In this document: piece by piece, positions 1-10,158 of the stretch | Position numbering within the stretch: the stretch's first letter is position 1 | Layout of the letters: every line of letters begins with the position of its first letter | Source of the DNA: UBA3839 sp902776985 | GTDB taxonomy: Bacteria; Bacteroidota; Bacteroidia; Bacteroidales; Bacteroidaceae | Assembly: GCA_902776985.1 (NCBI GenBank) | Contig: CACYSD010000001.1 | Location: 62,001-126,000, forward strand | Direction: 5' to 3' | Length of the DNA: 64,000 bases | Notes under the pieces: model-generated | Told to the model about the DNA's origin: nothing | Seen by the model: only the letters and a program-made list of their open reading frames with translations | Databases searched by the model: none | Translations under genes and position numbers: made by a program

Positions 1-735
1 CGCACGCCGCAGGAGTTGGAACATATTTGGTGACTTTGCATCACCGGACTTCTCTTCTTCCGAAACTGGATGGTACTCATTATAGAGTGCCGGCGGATAC
101 TCCTTTACCTTGATTGTGGTGTAGATGACACAGAGTATCAATATGGCTGCACCTACATAGAACGACCAAATAACACTGTCGGGAATGACACCCTCGGGAG
201 CAGTGTTGCTGATTCCGATTGCAGCAAAGAGGAACGGGAACACATAGCCTGCAAGACTTCCTGCATTGCAGAGGAAAGACTGAATGCTATATGCCAGGCC
301 TTTCTGTTTCTCGTTGACCATGTCTCCGACCATCATCTTGAACGGCTGCATAGCCACGTTGATGCTGGTGTCGAGGAACATAAGCGAAAGCAGTCCGAAC
401 ACCATCGCCGTGCTCACCGTCATTCCGAACGAACCGGCATTGGGCAGGAGACACATCACAAGCACAGCCACAAGTGCACCCACGAAGAGATAAGGGATAC
501 GTCGTCCAAAGCGTGTCCATGTGCGGTCGGAAAGAGAACCGATAATAGGTTGCACGATGATGCCCATAAGTGGAGGCAGAATCCAGAAATAGCTGAGTTT
601 ATGAGGATCTGCACCCAATGTAGAGAAAATGCGGCTAATGTTCGCACTTTGCAGGGCATAGGCTATCTGAACTCCGAAGAATCCGAAACTGATGTTCCAG
701 AGTTTCCAAAACGACTGATCAGGTATTTGTTTCAT
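1..735 (-). CDS. MFS sugar transporter of the sus locus (3' end outside window)
   Basis: The first 245 codons of a major facilitator protein are visible; the rest lies beyond base 1. The start MKQIPDQSFWKLW is followed by hydrophobic helices and an RxGRR-type loop after SDRTWTRFGRRIP, typical of the sucrose/maltose (GPH/SLC45-like) branch of the MFS. It would be an inner-membrane importer of maltose or maltooligosaccharides made by SusA and SusB. The ATG (733-735) overlaps the TGA of the preceding amylase gene as ATGA, which points to translational coupling and places it last in the susC-G operon. Substrate is inferred from context. Confidence 0.85.
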   Translation of the reverse strand, partial: MKQIPDQSFWKLWNISFGFFGVQIAYALQSANISRIFSTLGADPHKLSYFWILPPLMGIIVQPIIGSLSDRTWTRFGRRIPYLFVGALVAVLVMCLLPNAGSFGMTVSTAMVFGLLSLMFLDTSINVAMQPFKMMVGDMVNEKQKGLAYSIQSFLCNAGSLAGYVFPFLFAAIGISNTAPEGVIPDSVIWSFYVGAAILILCVIYTTIKVKEYPPALYNEYHPVSEEEKSGDAKSPNMFQLLRRA

Positions 736-2564
736 TTTATCAGAACTTTACGACCATTTACAATATAGAATCCCTTACCTGATTGAGACACACGGCGACC
801 TGTGAGGTCGTAGACCGTAGTATTGCCCTCCCCTTGGGGAGAGATGGAGGTGGCTTCTATTCCTGTAGTCTCCTCATCCACCTCAACAAGGTACTTACCT
901 GCAGCCTGGGAAGATTTGATTACGAAGAATGTATCTTCACTTACATCGGTAATATCGACGGTCTGCGGACTTCCAGTTCCTGTGGAGAATACAACATTGA
1001 CAAAATATCCGGCGGTATTGATATCGAATGTCTGATAATACCATGTATAGCCATTGATTTCACGGGTTGCAGTAATCTGCTTGCCTGGCCATCCGCCATT
1101 GAGCTGAGTATTGTTGTTGCTGTCCCAGATATAGAAGTTCATACGATTCCAGGAGAGTTCGTCGCGTACATAGATTGTAGCCGTGTGAGGAGTGAACTGA
1201 CCTTCTTTCTCCTTTTCCGCTGCCAGTTCGTCATCAATACGCTTTGCTTCTGTCTGCCATGCAGGAATAATATTGTCGGAGAGATAGTAGCAGTATCCTG
1301 TACCAGAAAGAATCCGAGTGTAACCAGAAGGAGCGGTATAGACGGTTGGAGTCTTACCTACTACACAGATGAGCGAACCGGCAGTACCTGTAGTGCAGAC
1401 TGCATAGTAGAACTGCTGACTTGTAAGTACCTCGTAAGTACTCTGGTTGTGGATTCCTGCAACCTTGCGGGCTGAAATCATGCGTTTCAGATCGTAGCGT
1501 TTTGCCTGCCAGTGTTTGTAGAACACACATGGAGTGCCAGGCATAGCAAGCATGAAAGCGTTGGCTGCAAGAGTGTCTGACCTGATCGGGTCTTGCGGCG
1601 CTGATGCAGAACGATACTCTGTATCATGGTTTTCAACGAATGTAACGGCGTAGCGCTGGTAATCAGAATTATAGACAAGCGGTTTGCCTGCAGCTGTTTC
1701 ATTTGAGGCAGAGAGAAGATTCCAGTTATTCTGTTTGATGGCATCGCGAATACGATAGCGGAACTGGAAGTCGAACGCAGCAGAGAGTTTATTTGTTCCT
1801 TCAATCCAGTTGCGAATCGCAGTTGTTCCATCCCAATACTCTCCCACAGAGAATGTAGGATTAACAGTGCTGTTGTAATCAGCTGTAAACGATGCGCTGT
1901 AGCCCTTAACCATATCGTAGCGGAAACCAGCGTAACCGAGGTCGTTGAGCAGGAAGTCAAGATATGCTTTCACACAACGGTTGACATTGTCAGACTTATG
2001 GTCCAAGTCACGTGCTCCGCTCCAGTCTTCACCCGTGTCGTTGTTTGAAGAGAGAGAATAACCGTTATTGTTAGCCCAAGTGAGGGTAGCTCCACCGTCG
2101 TCGTTTCGGCAGATATCGGTAGAGAGCATCTGGTAAGTCTGCCCATTGTAGGTCTCAGAAGGGAAGTTCACCATGACTCCATTGTAATAGTCGCGGTGGT
2201 TAATCACAACATCGGCAATGGTACCAATACCTTTCTCCTTGAAAGTATTGATAAGGCTGCGCAGTTCATTTTCAGTGCCGAACGAACTGTTATGGCGGAA
2301 ATAGTAGAGAGGCATGTATCCCATCTGGTTGCCTCCGGCACACTCACCCGACTGAGGAATCCACACGAGATTGAAATAGGGTGCGAGGTCGTCAGCCTGT
2401 GATTCAAGCTTAGTCCAGCGTGAATCCGCAAAACTGTCCCAATAGAATCCCTGCAGCATTACTCCGTCATAGTTGGAGGGCCAGCCGGCAGTCTGTGCCT
2501 GCAGACGAACGCATCCCAACGAAGCGACCAGCAAAAATGTTAAAAGTAAAAATCTATATTTCAT
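732..2564 (-). CDS. susG: Secreted GH13 alpha-amylase (SusG position) with C-terminal sorting-like tail
   Basis: This 610-residue exported alpha-amylase hydrolyses starch at or outside the cell surface. The GH13 regions are all present: DVVINH, FRYDMVKGY (nucleophile D217), VGEYWDG (acid/base E242) and ENHDTE (D314). A starch-binding-like beta module (about 450-560) follows, then a tail VYDLTGRRV...YIVNGRKVLIK. The signal peptide ends LQAQ. No convincing lipobox is seen, unlike the surface lipoprotein SusG of Bacteroides thetaiotaomicron, so the tail may do the anchoring or sorting. The ATG at 2564 is preferred over an in-frame TTG two codons upstream. It is the sixth gene of the susC operon direction and overlaps the MFS gene by 4 nt. 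Confidence 0.9.
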   Translation of the reverse strand: MKYRFLLLTFLLVASLGCVRLQAQTAGWPSNYDGVMLQGFYWDSFADSRWTKLESQADDLAPYFNLVWIPQSGECAGGNQMGYMPLYYFRHNSSFGTENELRSLINTFKEKGIGTIADVVINHRDYYNGVMVNFPSETYNGQTYQMLSTDICRNDDGGATLTWANNNGYSLSSNNDTGEDWSGARDLDHKSDNVNRCVKAYLDFLLNDLGYAGFRYDMVKGYSASFTADYNSTVNPTFSVGEYWDGTTAIRNWIEGTNKLSAAFDFQFRYRIRDAIKQNNWNLLSASNETAAGKPLVYNSDYQRYAVTFVENHDTEYRSASAPQDPIRSDTLAANAFMLAMPGTPCVFYKHWQAKRYDLKRMISARKVAGIHNQSTYEVLTSQQFYYAVCTTGTAGSLICVVGKTPTVYTAPSGYTRILSGTGYCYYLSDNIIPAWQTEAKRIDDELAAEKEKEGQFTPHTATIYVRDELSWNRMNFYIWDSNNNTQLNGGWPGKQITATREINGYTWYYQTFDINTAGYFVNVVFSTGTGSPQTVDITDVSEDTFFVIKSSQAAGKYLVEVDEETTGIEATSISPQGEGNTTVYDLTGRRVSQSGKGFYIVNGRKVLIK

Positions 2565-2630
2565 AAGCAAGGAAAAATGAAGGGCGAAGGATAGGACAAG
2601 CCTATTCTCCGCCCTTTTGAAGATTTTACA

Positions 2631-4082
2631 TTATTGTTTCACTATTGAGAAACGTCCTGTGATGTCGTTGAAGTAGAAGTCGTATGTTCCTGCTTCACCA
2701 ATGACGATGTTGTCACCACCTGGTTTCACATAGTAAGTGTCAGCGTTGATCTCTGCACTCTTATCGCTACCCCAGTTGATGTCCCAACCGTGGTTAGCAC
2801 GGAACTTGACTTCAGTTGGAGAATCGAAAGATACAGATGCTGTCCAGTTGTGAGGAGCAGACTCAAGCTGAGTCATATCTACATCAGATGACCAGTCGCT
2901 GAATCCGCCAATGATACCGATAGTCTCGTAGTCAACAGGATTTTCAACAGCTGTCCATTCGTAGGTCTTAGCTGCCATGTTAATAGTCAGGACGTAGATA
3001 CCGCCTGCTTCAGCAGGACCGAATGCGCCTGCATCTGAATTAACAAGTGAACCAGAAGCATCAGTTGAACCGTTTTCCACTGCACCGTAAGCAACGTCCC
3101 AGCTTCCGAAGTTATCTTCATCCCAGATCTTCAAGCTCCACTGGTTAGCCCAGTTGGTAGCGTAAGAGTAGACGTTGCCTCCATGAGCATAGAAGAGACA
3201 AGTGCGGCTGGAGTCACTCCATCCGTTAGGAGTTCCAACTACATAGTACTTCTTCTCAACTGGTTCGAACTTATACATACCCTTGTTCATGTCGAGAGTG
3301 ATGATATATGTTCCTGCACCTGTGATGACAGGAGTCTGGAAACCGCCATAGATTGGGTCGTTGCCCCAAACGAGAAGATTCACAGGAGAGTTGTCACCAT
3401 TAACGGCACAACCCATTGCTACAGCGTCCCAAGTGAAGTCTCCTTCACCGAAACCAGAACCTTTGTAGAACTTAAACCAGTTGTCGCCGTCCTTTGTTAC
3501 AACTACTTCTGCCTGATAAACACCAGCCTCAGTCTGAGTCATCCAAATTGGAGATCCTGGATTCCAGCCCTGGAAGTCACCGAGGAGTGCATAACCAGCC
3601 TCATCGATTTCAGGAGTGCCGGCAGGAGTAAGGGAAACCTTAGTAGTAGCCTTTACAGGAGCACCCTCACCAGTAGTAAGGATTGCCGAAAACTCTGTCA
3701 CTACGTCAACCTCATGAGCAGTAGCAGAACGGTCAAGAGTCTTAGCCTCGATGAGTGAATCCAACTCTGCTGCACGAACCATCACTTTACCGTCTTCCAA
3801 AGTAGCAGCAATAGGTGTACCCAGGATTGACAGTGAATTGAGTTTGCAGCTTGCGATGTTGGCATTATCTGCAGCAACAGACACAATCGCAACATATTCC
3901 GGAGTTTCGTCATTCATTACAATCACAGCATCGCTACCGGCAGAGACATTCAAACCATAGGTGTTTGCATCATCCTCCTGATTGTATGCTTGAGGCGAAG
4001 CCCAATCGTCAAAATCCTCGTTGCAGGCAACCGTTGCGAATGTTGCCAAGAGAATTCCAGCATATAAAAATAACTTTTTCAT
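2631..4082 (-). CDS. susF: SusF-like outer-membrane starch-binding lipoprotein
   Basis: This 483-residue lipoprotein has the signal MKKLFLYAGILLATFATVAC followed by the acidic stretch NEDFDD, typical of surface-exported Bacteroidota lipoproteins. An Ig-like N-terminal part leads to several beta-sandwich starch-binding modules, each with FQGWNPG-, PNGWSDS- or FSDWSSD-like aromatic signatures (about 170, 285 and 390). Its length is close to that of B. thetaiotaomicron SusF. It has no catalytic role and probably holds starch near SusC/SusD. It lies between susE (15 nt gap) and susG in the same operon. Confidence 0.88.
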   Translation of the reverse strand: MKKLFLYAGILLATFATVACNEDFDDWASPQAYNQEDDANTYGLNVSAGSDAVIVMNDETPEYVAIVSVAADNANIASCKLNSLSILGTPIAATLEDGKVMVRAAELDSLIEAKTLDRSATAHEVDVVTEFSAILTTGEGAPVKATTKVSLTPAGTPEIDEAGYALLGDFQGWNPGSPIWMTQTEAGVYQAEVVVTKDGDNWFKFYKGSGFGEGDFTWDAVAMGCAVNGDNSPVNLLVWGNDPIYGGFQTPVITGAGTYIITLDMNKGMYKFEPVEKKYYVVGTPNGWSDSSRTCLFYAHGGNVYSYATNWANQWSLKIWDEDNFGSWDVAYGAVENGSTDASGSLVNSDAGAFGPAEAGGIYVLTINMAAKTYEWTAVENPVDYETIGIIGGFSDWSSDVDMTQLESAPHNWTASVSFDSPTEVKFRANHGWDINWGSDKSAEINADTYYVKPGGDNIVIGEAGTYDFYFNDITGRFSIVKQ

Positions 4083-4097
4083 ATCATTTCAATTTTA

Positions 4098-5243
4098 TTA
4101 TTCAACATGTCCGGTACCGGCTGTAAAGTTGAGATATACAGTCTGTCCTGCGCTTACCTGCTTAGAGTAATCTTCACCAACATTTTCAGCCCAGTTCGAT
4201 GGAATATCTATGTCACGATAGTAGAGTGTACCATCAGACTTGATAGTAAATTCAGTCTTCCACCAGTCAGTGCCGCAATCGACTGCAAGACGAAGCTCAC
4301 CGCTGCCACCAAGTGCTGGAGAAGCCCATTCTTCATCGGCACCTGCGCTTGGAGTGAATTTCCATGCATCAGACAATGACCATTCACCTCCTGCAGCTGC
4401 ACCAATCACATAAACCTTAGGTTCGTTGATTTCAACTGTGTAGATTACTGCTCCGTTAGCAACCTTGGTCTTAACCAATACATTGTACCAACCAGCGTTT
4501 GTAATCTTCATGTTGGATGTTTCGCTGTCACCACCTGACACGAATCCTGCATTTGCATTGTCGACTGGAGTTACCTGTCCGTAACCCTTATCGTTGCCTT
4601 GCCATCCTGCATCAGGATTAACTTTGAACTCGGCACCAGCCTGCATGTAAACGATGCCATAGAACCAACCGTCCTGACTATATGCCGGATGCAGAGGAAC
4701 AAATGTGCTCCAGCCAGCAGATGCTGGGAAGTCACCAACAACATGCATCTTAGATGGGAGTTCGATAACCACTTCAGGAACGTATGCCTGAACCTGAGGA
4801 AGTGTAATCACGTTAGACTCAGACTTGCCGAGTTCCGGATTACCCTTTACTGCAGCAGTGAGTTTGATGTACACTGGTATTGGTGCAGAAAGATCTGCAT
4901 CTCCAGCAATGTTAAGAATCATCTCGTTGAGTTCAGAAGCAGGAATCTTGAACATAGCACTGGTTGAAGTAGTAGCCAGAGGGGTGAAGATTTCATTGTC
5001 AAGACTCACGTGTGCAGTATACTCTGTAGCTGCTGGGAAGCCATATTCAGGCTGTGTAGTAGTGAGAGTAACGTACTCTGAATTTTTGAGGTCATAGACA
5101 TTATTAGCTGCATAGGCAGGTGTGTTGAGCACAAATGTCGGTGCCTCGTGGAATGTTGGATTGCTGTCGCGGTCTTCACTGCACGATGTGCCAAACATAA
5201 GCACCGCACTGGCTACCAACAATGAATAAAATATCTTTTTCAT
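4098..5243 (-). CDS. susE: SusE-like outer-membrane starch-binding lipoprotein
   Basis: This 381-residue lipoprotein has the signal MKKIFYSLLVASAVLMFGTSC followed by SEDRDSNP. The N-terminal Ig-like domain (FVLNTPAYAANNVYDL) is typical of SusE-family proteins. Two starch-binding modules follow (HVVGDFPASAGWSTF near 165 and YVIGAAAGGEWSLSD near 275). It is non-catalytic and would work with SusF, SusD and SusC at the cell surface. The gap to susD (95 nt) holds a GC-rich hairpin repeat. Confidence 0.88.
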   Translation of the reverse strand: MKKIFYSLLVASAVLMFGTSCSEDRDSNPTFHEAPTFVLNTPAYAANNVYDLKNSEYVTLTTTQPEYGFPAATEYTAHVSLDNEIFTPLATTSTSAMFKIPASELNEMILNIAGDADLSAPIPVYIKLTAAVKGNPELGKSESNVITLPQVQAYVPEVVIELPSKMHVVGDFPASAGWSTFVPLHPAYSQDGWFYGIVYMQAGAEFKVNPDAGWQGNDKGYGQVTPVDNANAGFVSGGDSETSNMKITNAGWYNVLVKTKVANGAVIYTVEINEPKVYVIGAAAGGEWSLSDAWKFTPSAGADEEWASPALGGSGELRLAVDCGTDWWKTEFTIKSDGTLYYRDIDIPSNWAENVGEDYSKQVSAGQTVYLNFTAGTGHVE

Positions 5244-5278
5244 AATGTAAGTTCTTAAGTATTTAAGTTTTTGAGTTC

Positions 5279-5338
5279 CTATCCGAATGGCAGGTAACCA
5301 CTCCCCTCCCCTGGGAGGGGCAAGGGGGGAGGGTCTGT
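5279..5338. repeat. Dispersed GC-rich intergenic repeat, copy A
   Basis: The block contains GGCAGGTAACCACTC followed by CCCCTCCC/GGGAGGGG, which can fold as a strong stem in the susD-susE transcript. A near-identical core recurs at 50912-50965 and related fragments at 16411-16460. Its position inside the sus operon could affect relative levels of the SusC/D and SusE/F/G messages. Confidence 0.7.
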
Positions 5339-6979
5339 TTAATAGCCAGCATTCTGATGCATGTTTTTATTCGAATTCAGTTCGTTAGAAGGAATTGGGT
5401 AGAGGTTGTAGATATCGCTCACACCATTTCCTGCGTATGAACCGCCCTTCCAATCCCAGAGATAATTACCAGAAGTGAAGAGACCGAAGCGGATGAGGTC
5501 ACTACGACGACGTCCTTCGAAATAGAACTCACGGCACCACTCATCTATGAGGTCGCTCTCAGTTACAGATGTGAGAGGAGTAGCGTTGGCACGGGTACGA
5601 ATCGTATTGATCGCATTGAGAGTAGTTTCATTGTCACCGCCTGCACGCAGGTTTGCTTCAGCAAGAATGAGGTAAGCCTCAGCCACACGGAAGAATGGAA
5701 CATCGGTATCTGGGAATGTTACATCGTGAGGAGTAGAACCGTCGGTATAGACATTGCTCCACTTCATGATGCCAAGACCTGCAGAGAATGTAGTCTTCTC
5801 TTCGGTAGAGATAGTGCGCTGCTTGCTGCCATCGTCGGCTGCTCCGGAGAAGAAGAGTGCGCGGTCGTCGCCAGCAGCTGCTGCCACAGCGTTTGGGTCG
5901 TTAACCATCGGCACAGTAGTCAGGTCAGGGAAGAACTTATTAACCATAGCCTCGCGTGCACGGTTACAAGTCCACTGTGACTTAGGCAGACCTTGTGCTG
6001 GTGAGCCATCACCTGTAGTTGACGCAATAGTGTAGGTTGAACCACCGTATGAACGGGATGTTGCTCCGTCGCAACGGATTGGGAAGATAATTTCCTTACG
6101 AGCATTATCGTTTTCACCATTATCACCCATGAACAGTTGCTGATAAGCAGTGTAACCGTTCTTAGGATCTGTGCAGAGAGAATAACTGCTGTTGATTACT
6201 TTGTTAGCATAAGTCACAGCGTCGTTCCAGCGCTCTACGCCTGTGTAAACCTTTGCATTAAGATAAATTCTTGCGAGAAGGAGGTTTGCAGCCACCTTGT
6301 TGGCACGTCCATAGTTGGTGTTGTCGTTGGTGTTGTCAAGGAGCACTTCCTTGGAATCCTCATTTTCGCCATTGATTGCCTTAAGTTCTGACTCAACATA
6401 AGCAAACACTTCTGCACGTGTCTTCTCCACTGGCAGATCCTCGTTGAAATGTTCCTTGAAAGGAGCACGTCCGTAGAGATCCATGAAGTAGTAGTAGTGG
6501 AGAGCACGGATGAAGCGGACTTCCGCACGGTTCTGCAGAACCTGAGCATCAGTTGAACCTTCTGTCTCGTCAAGATAGAAATTGCACAATGTAATGTTGT
6601 ACATAATGCGATAATAAGTCAACTCGTTATATCCGTGAGATGAGTTCCAGCTCAGGTTAGTAAGTTCTGGGATACCAGCGTCACCCTGCCATGTCCAGAT
6701 GCACTCGTCGGAACAGAGTTCATTAGCTTCGAATATACGACGGTAGAAAGAAGAGTTACCTTCGTCAAACTGTGCCATATCGGCATTACCTGCTCCTCCC
6801 GTCACACCTGTAAGTGTGAGGTTGCCATAAATTTTGACAAGCAGTCCTGTAGGGTCCAATGTTGTATTGGTTTGTGGGTCTGTGATTCTCTGGTCCAGCT
6901 CATCAGCACATGAAACTGCTCCCAATCCGAGAACAACGCCAACAGCCACAGGAATTATATTTTTTATAAATCGATTCAT
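5339..6979 (-). CDS. susD: SusD-like starch-binding lipoprotein
   Basis: This 546-residue SusD/RagB-family lipoprotein forms the lid of the SusC transporter. The signal peptide ends AVSC and is followed by ADELDQRITDP. The helical TPR-like core includes the family signature RAEVRFIRALHYYYFMDLYG (about 150-170), and the C-terminal part carries the usual EFYFEGRRRSDLIRFG motif. It lies 26 nt after susC on the minus strand. Starch/maltooligosaccharide specificity is inferred from the locus. Confidence 0.95.
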   Translation of the reverse strand: MNRFIKNIIPVAVGVVLGLGAVSCADELDQRITDPQTNTTLDPTGLLVKIYGNLTLTGVTGGAGNADMAQFDEGNSSFYRRIFEANELCSDECIWTWQGDAGIPELTNLSWNSSHGYNELTYYRIMYNITLCNFYLDETEGSTDAQVLQNRAEVRFIRALHYYYFMDLYGRAPFKEHFNEDLPVEKTRAEVFAYVESELKAINGENEDSKEVLLDNTNDNTNYGRANKVAANLLLARIYLNAKVYTGVERWNDAVTYANKVINSSYSLCTDPKNGYTAYQQLFMGDNGENDNARKEIIFPIRCDGATSRSYGGSTYTIASTTGDGSPAQGLPKSQWTCNRAREAMVNKFFPDLTTVPMVNDPNAVAAAAGDDRALFFSGAADDGSKQRTISTEEKTTFSAGLGIMKWSNVYTDGSTPHDVTFPDTDVPFFRVAEAYLILAEANLRAGGDNETTLNAINTIRTRANATPLTSVTESDLIDEWCREFYFEGRRRSDLIRFGLFTSGNYLWDWKGGSYAGNGVSDIYNLYPIPSNELNSNKNMHQNAGY

Positions 6980-7005
6980 AACTAATATAAATTATAAATT
7001 ACAAA

Positions 7006-10000
7006 TTAAAAGTTCAGACTCAGACCAAGAACATAGGATACTGGGCGTGGGAATACGTTTCCGTCAACACCGCTACCATGCTTACGTTCTGGATCAATAC
7101 CATCATATTTAGTGATTACGAACGGATTTGAAACTGTGACGTAAACACGTCCGCCAATACCCTTGTAGCTGTCACCAGAGAAGAGGTGGTCGAAAGAATA
7201 ACCGAGGTTGATGTTGTCGCAGCGAACGAATGACGCATTGCGAATGAAGTAATCACTCATGTAATAGTCGGTCTTTCCCTGGAATCCAAGACTTACGGCT
7301 TCACCTGTAGTGTTGTTGTATGCAGAGTTAGAATAGATACCAGCATAAGATACATTAGCCTTGCCTGCGAGGAAGTCGTAGTAGAGATAGTTGTTCAGAC
7401 TTGCACGGAGAGAGAAACTGAAGTCCCAACGCTTCCAGATGAATTTGTTGGTAAGACCCATAGTAACGTCAGCTGTAGGCTTCTTGTAAACATACTTGTC
7501 ATCGGCATTGATTACACCGTCGGCATTGCGGTCTACGAATACACCTTCGATAGGCTTGCCTGCTTCGTCATAAACCTGCTGGTAAACATAGAAACTGTTG
7601 GCTGCATAACCCACCTTGTTTACCTGAACCTTGTTGTCAAGACCAGCACTGATCTTGTCGCCTGTCAGGACGTAGTCAGCATCGTCATAGAGCTTGGTAA
7701 TCTTGTTAGCGTTCCAAGTACAGTTATAGTTAACTGTCCATGAGAAGTCACGTGTAGAAATCGGGTGAGCATTGATAGAGAATTCAACACCCTTGTTGGT
7801 AAGTTCACCGATATTCTTGATAAGATAGTTACCGAAGTTGATACCTGAAGCAACAGGCACTGCACTCATAAGGTCGGTAGTCTTGCGGTAGTAGAAGTCC
7901 AAGCTACCGTCGATACGGCCGTTGAGGAAGCTCCAGTCAAGTCCGGCGTTCCATGTAGCTGTCTTTTCCCACTTCAAGTCGCTGTTGTATACTTCAGGAC
8001 GAATCATGTAGTAGTCAGAAGTACCGAGAGAATACTGAGCGTACTGGTCACCTGTGACATAGCGAGGCAGGTAGTAGAAGTCCATGATTGTGTTGTTGTA
8101 GGTACCAAGATCCTGCTGACCAGTGAGACCCCATCCGAGACGCAGCTTCAGGTCGTCGAATGCAGTAGCGTTCTTCATAAACGGCTCTTCATTGATTTTC
8201 CATGCCAAGCCAACTGCAGGGAAGTAACCCCACTTATTGCCTGTAGCAAAACGGGAAGAACCGTCGGCACGCATTGTGAATGTAAGCAGGTAGCGGTCTA
8301 AAGCAGAGTAATTGAGTCGTCCGAAGTAGCTGACGAGAGAATACTTAGGAGTGATGTGAGCCTTCTCGTTGCGAAGTGATGGAGAATAAGCTACAGGAGT
8401 ATCGAGTATATTGCCATTCTCGTCGTACCATTCGTTACCCTGGCCATAGCTGTAGTAGCTACGGTGGAAGTGCTGCTGTTCTGCACCAACCATCACATCG
8501 AACTTCTGATTATTTGAGAATTCATGAGCATACTGAGCATAGATATTTGCCAATACATTGTACTTGTATGACTGGTCAACACCCTCCCAACCATAGTAGT
8601 TGTTGCTGTAAGAATAAGGAGAAATGCTGTTAAGCTCGCGACCTTCGCTGTAGTCACCGCTGAGACTTGCATGAATGCGCAGATCCTCAAATCCATGAAT
8701 CTTATAGTCTGCATCAATACCACCAATCAATACATCGGAATTGGCACGTTTGTTCTGCAGATTAAGCAGAGCGACAGGGTTCTGAGGAGTATTGGTGTTA
8801 GAGATGTGTGTCCACTCAGGATTGTTCATGTTGGCATTCACCACATTCTGCCAATAGCCACCGAATTCAGGATAAGTGTCATCATGTATAGGCTGGGTTG
8901 GGTCTGTGCGGAGAGCGCCACCGATTGCTGCGCCTGCATCTGCATAGCGGTTCTTAGCATGCATATATTTAGCAGAGAGGTTTACAGCCAAGTGGTTGTC
9001 CAGAAATGTAGGATTGAGGTTCAGGGCAGCTGTGAAACGCTCGAAGTTGGAGGTCTTCACAATACCATCCTTGTTAGAGTAACCGAGGCTGACACGGTAA
9101 GGCAGGTTGCCGAGACTCTTCACCGCACCGCTTATACCGATTTGGTGATCATGACCGATTGCAGTCTGCAGCACTTCGTCCATCCAGTTAGTGTTAGCAG
9201 TGCCCAGTCCGTTTCCGCTTTGTCCGAGAGTGTTAATCACATAGTCGCGATATTCATCACCTGAAAGAACCTCATAGGTCTTTCTTGCGTGGCTCACGCT
9301 GAAAGTTCCGGAATAAGTGACTTTAGGTCTGAATTCATTTGACTGACCCTTCTTTGTAGTGATAATGATGACACCGTTTGATGCACGGCTACCATAGATA
9401 GCAGTTGCAGATGCATCCTTCAGCACGGTGAAGGTTTCGATATCCTCAGGATTCACCATTGAGAGAGGGTTCGACAAACCCTGAACGCCACTGTTATCCA
9501 TTGCAAGTCCGTCAATCACGATAAGAGGGTCGTTGCTTGCATTAAGAGAAGCACCGCCACGGATACGGATTGAAGCACCACCACCAGGAGTACCGTCGTT
9601 GGTGATTACGCTCACACCGGCGATTTTACCGACGAGCATGTCCTGAGCATTAGTGCTGATGTTCTTGCTGATTGCATCGGGGCGGATAGCGGTGACAGAT
9701 CCGGTAAGGTCGTCTTTCTTCACCGAACCATAACCGATTACCACTGCCTCACTAAGAACTTTAGTATCTTCCTGCATCACAATCATCAGACTGGGAGCGG
9801 CATTCACTTCCTTGGTCTGGAAACCGATGAAGGAGACAACGAGTTTTGCACCACGGGGAGCCTTCAATGTGAAGTTACCGTTCATGTCAGTAGTAGTACC
9901 GTTTGAAGTACCCTTCTGCAGCACAGTAGCCAGCATCACCGGTTCACCGTACGTATCTTTCACATGACCCTTGACTGTGATGTCCTGAGCCATTGCGTTG

Positions 10001-10062
10001 AACGATACGAAGATTCCTACAAGAAAGACAAGCAGAAACCTGAAATTTAATCTTTCGTTCAT
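7006..10062 (-). CDS. susC: SusC-like TonB-dependent maltooligosaccharide transporter
   Basis: This 1018-residue outer-membrane porin-like transporter starts with a signal peptide ending AMAQ. A carboxypeptidase-regulatory-like beta domain (DITVKGHVKDTYGEPVML...SFIGFQTKEV) follows, then a TonB-box region AVVIGYGSVKK, the plug domain (DMLVGKIAGVSV...IRIRGGASLNASNDPLIVIDG) and a long beta-barrel ending LGLSLNF. It is the first gene of the C-D-E-F-G-MFS run. Two palindromes lie in its 135-nt upstream gap and no canonical promoter is evident there, which fits activator-dependent expression. Confidence 0.95.
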   Translation of the reverse strand: MNERLNFRFLLVFLVGIFVSFNAMAQDITVKGHVKDTYGEPVMLATVLQKGTSNGTTTDMNGNFTLKAPRGAKLVVSFIGFQTKEVNAAPSLMIVMQEDTKVLSEAVVIGYGSVKKDDLTGSVTAIRPDAISKNISTNAQDMLVGKIAGVSVITNDGTPGGGASIRIRGGASLNASNDPLIVIDGLAMDNSGVQGLSNPLSMVNPEDIETFTVLKDASATAIYGSRASNGVIIITTKKGQSNEFRPKVTYSGTFSVSHARKTYEVLSGDEYRDYVINTLGQSGNGLGTANTNWMDEVLQTAIGHDHQIGISGAVKSLGNLPYRVSLGYSNKDGIVKTSNFERFTAALNLNPTFLDNHLAVNLSAKYMHAKNRYADAGAAIGGALRTDPTQPIHDDTYPEFGGYWQNVVNANMNNPEWTHISNTNTPQNPVALLNLQNKRANSDVLIGGIDADYKIHGFEDLRIHASLSGDYSEGRELNSISPYSYSNNYYGWEGVDQSYKYNVLANIYAQYAHEFSNNQKFDVMVGAEQQHFHRSYYSYGQGNEWYDENGNILDTPVAYSPSLRNEKAHITPKYSLVSYFGRLNYSALDRYLLTFTMRADGSSRFATGNKWGYFPAVGLAWKINEEPFMKNATAFDDLKLRLGWGLTGQQDLGTYNNTIMDFYYLPRYVTGDQYAQYSLGTSDYYMIRPEVYNSDLKWEKTATWNAGLDWSFLNGRIDGSLDFYYRKTTDLMSAVPVASGINFGNYLIKNIGELTNKGVEFSINAHPISTRDFSWTVNYNCTWNANKITKLYDDADYVLTGDKISAGLDNKVQVNKVGYAANSFYVYQQVYDEAGKPIEGVFVDRNADGVINADDKYVYKKPTADVTMGLTNKFIWKRWDFSFSLRASLNNYLYYDFLAGKANVSYAGIYSNSAYNNTTGEAVSLGFQGKTDYYMSDYFIRNASFVRCDNINLGYSFDHLFSGDSYKGIGGRVYVTVSNPFVITKYDGIDPERKHGSGVDGNVFPRPVSYVLGLSLNF

Positions 10063-10130
10063 TTTGTACTTTAAGGTTTTAATAAGTTAATTAATAATAT
10101 ATTGGGTTAATAATTGTGTTTAGAATAATA

Positions 10131-10156
10131 TTATATGTGTCGTAAGGCACATATAA
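10131..10156. promoter_or_regulatory. Inverted repeat upstream of susC
   Basis: TTATATGTG and CACATATAA form a perfect 9-bp inverted repeat around an 8-nt centre, 69-94 bp upstream of the susC start. No T-tract follows on either strand, so a terminator is unlikely. A binding site for the SusR-like regulator is an inference from position. Confidence 0.5.
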
Positions 10157-10158
10157 AC

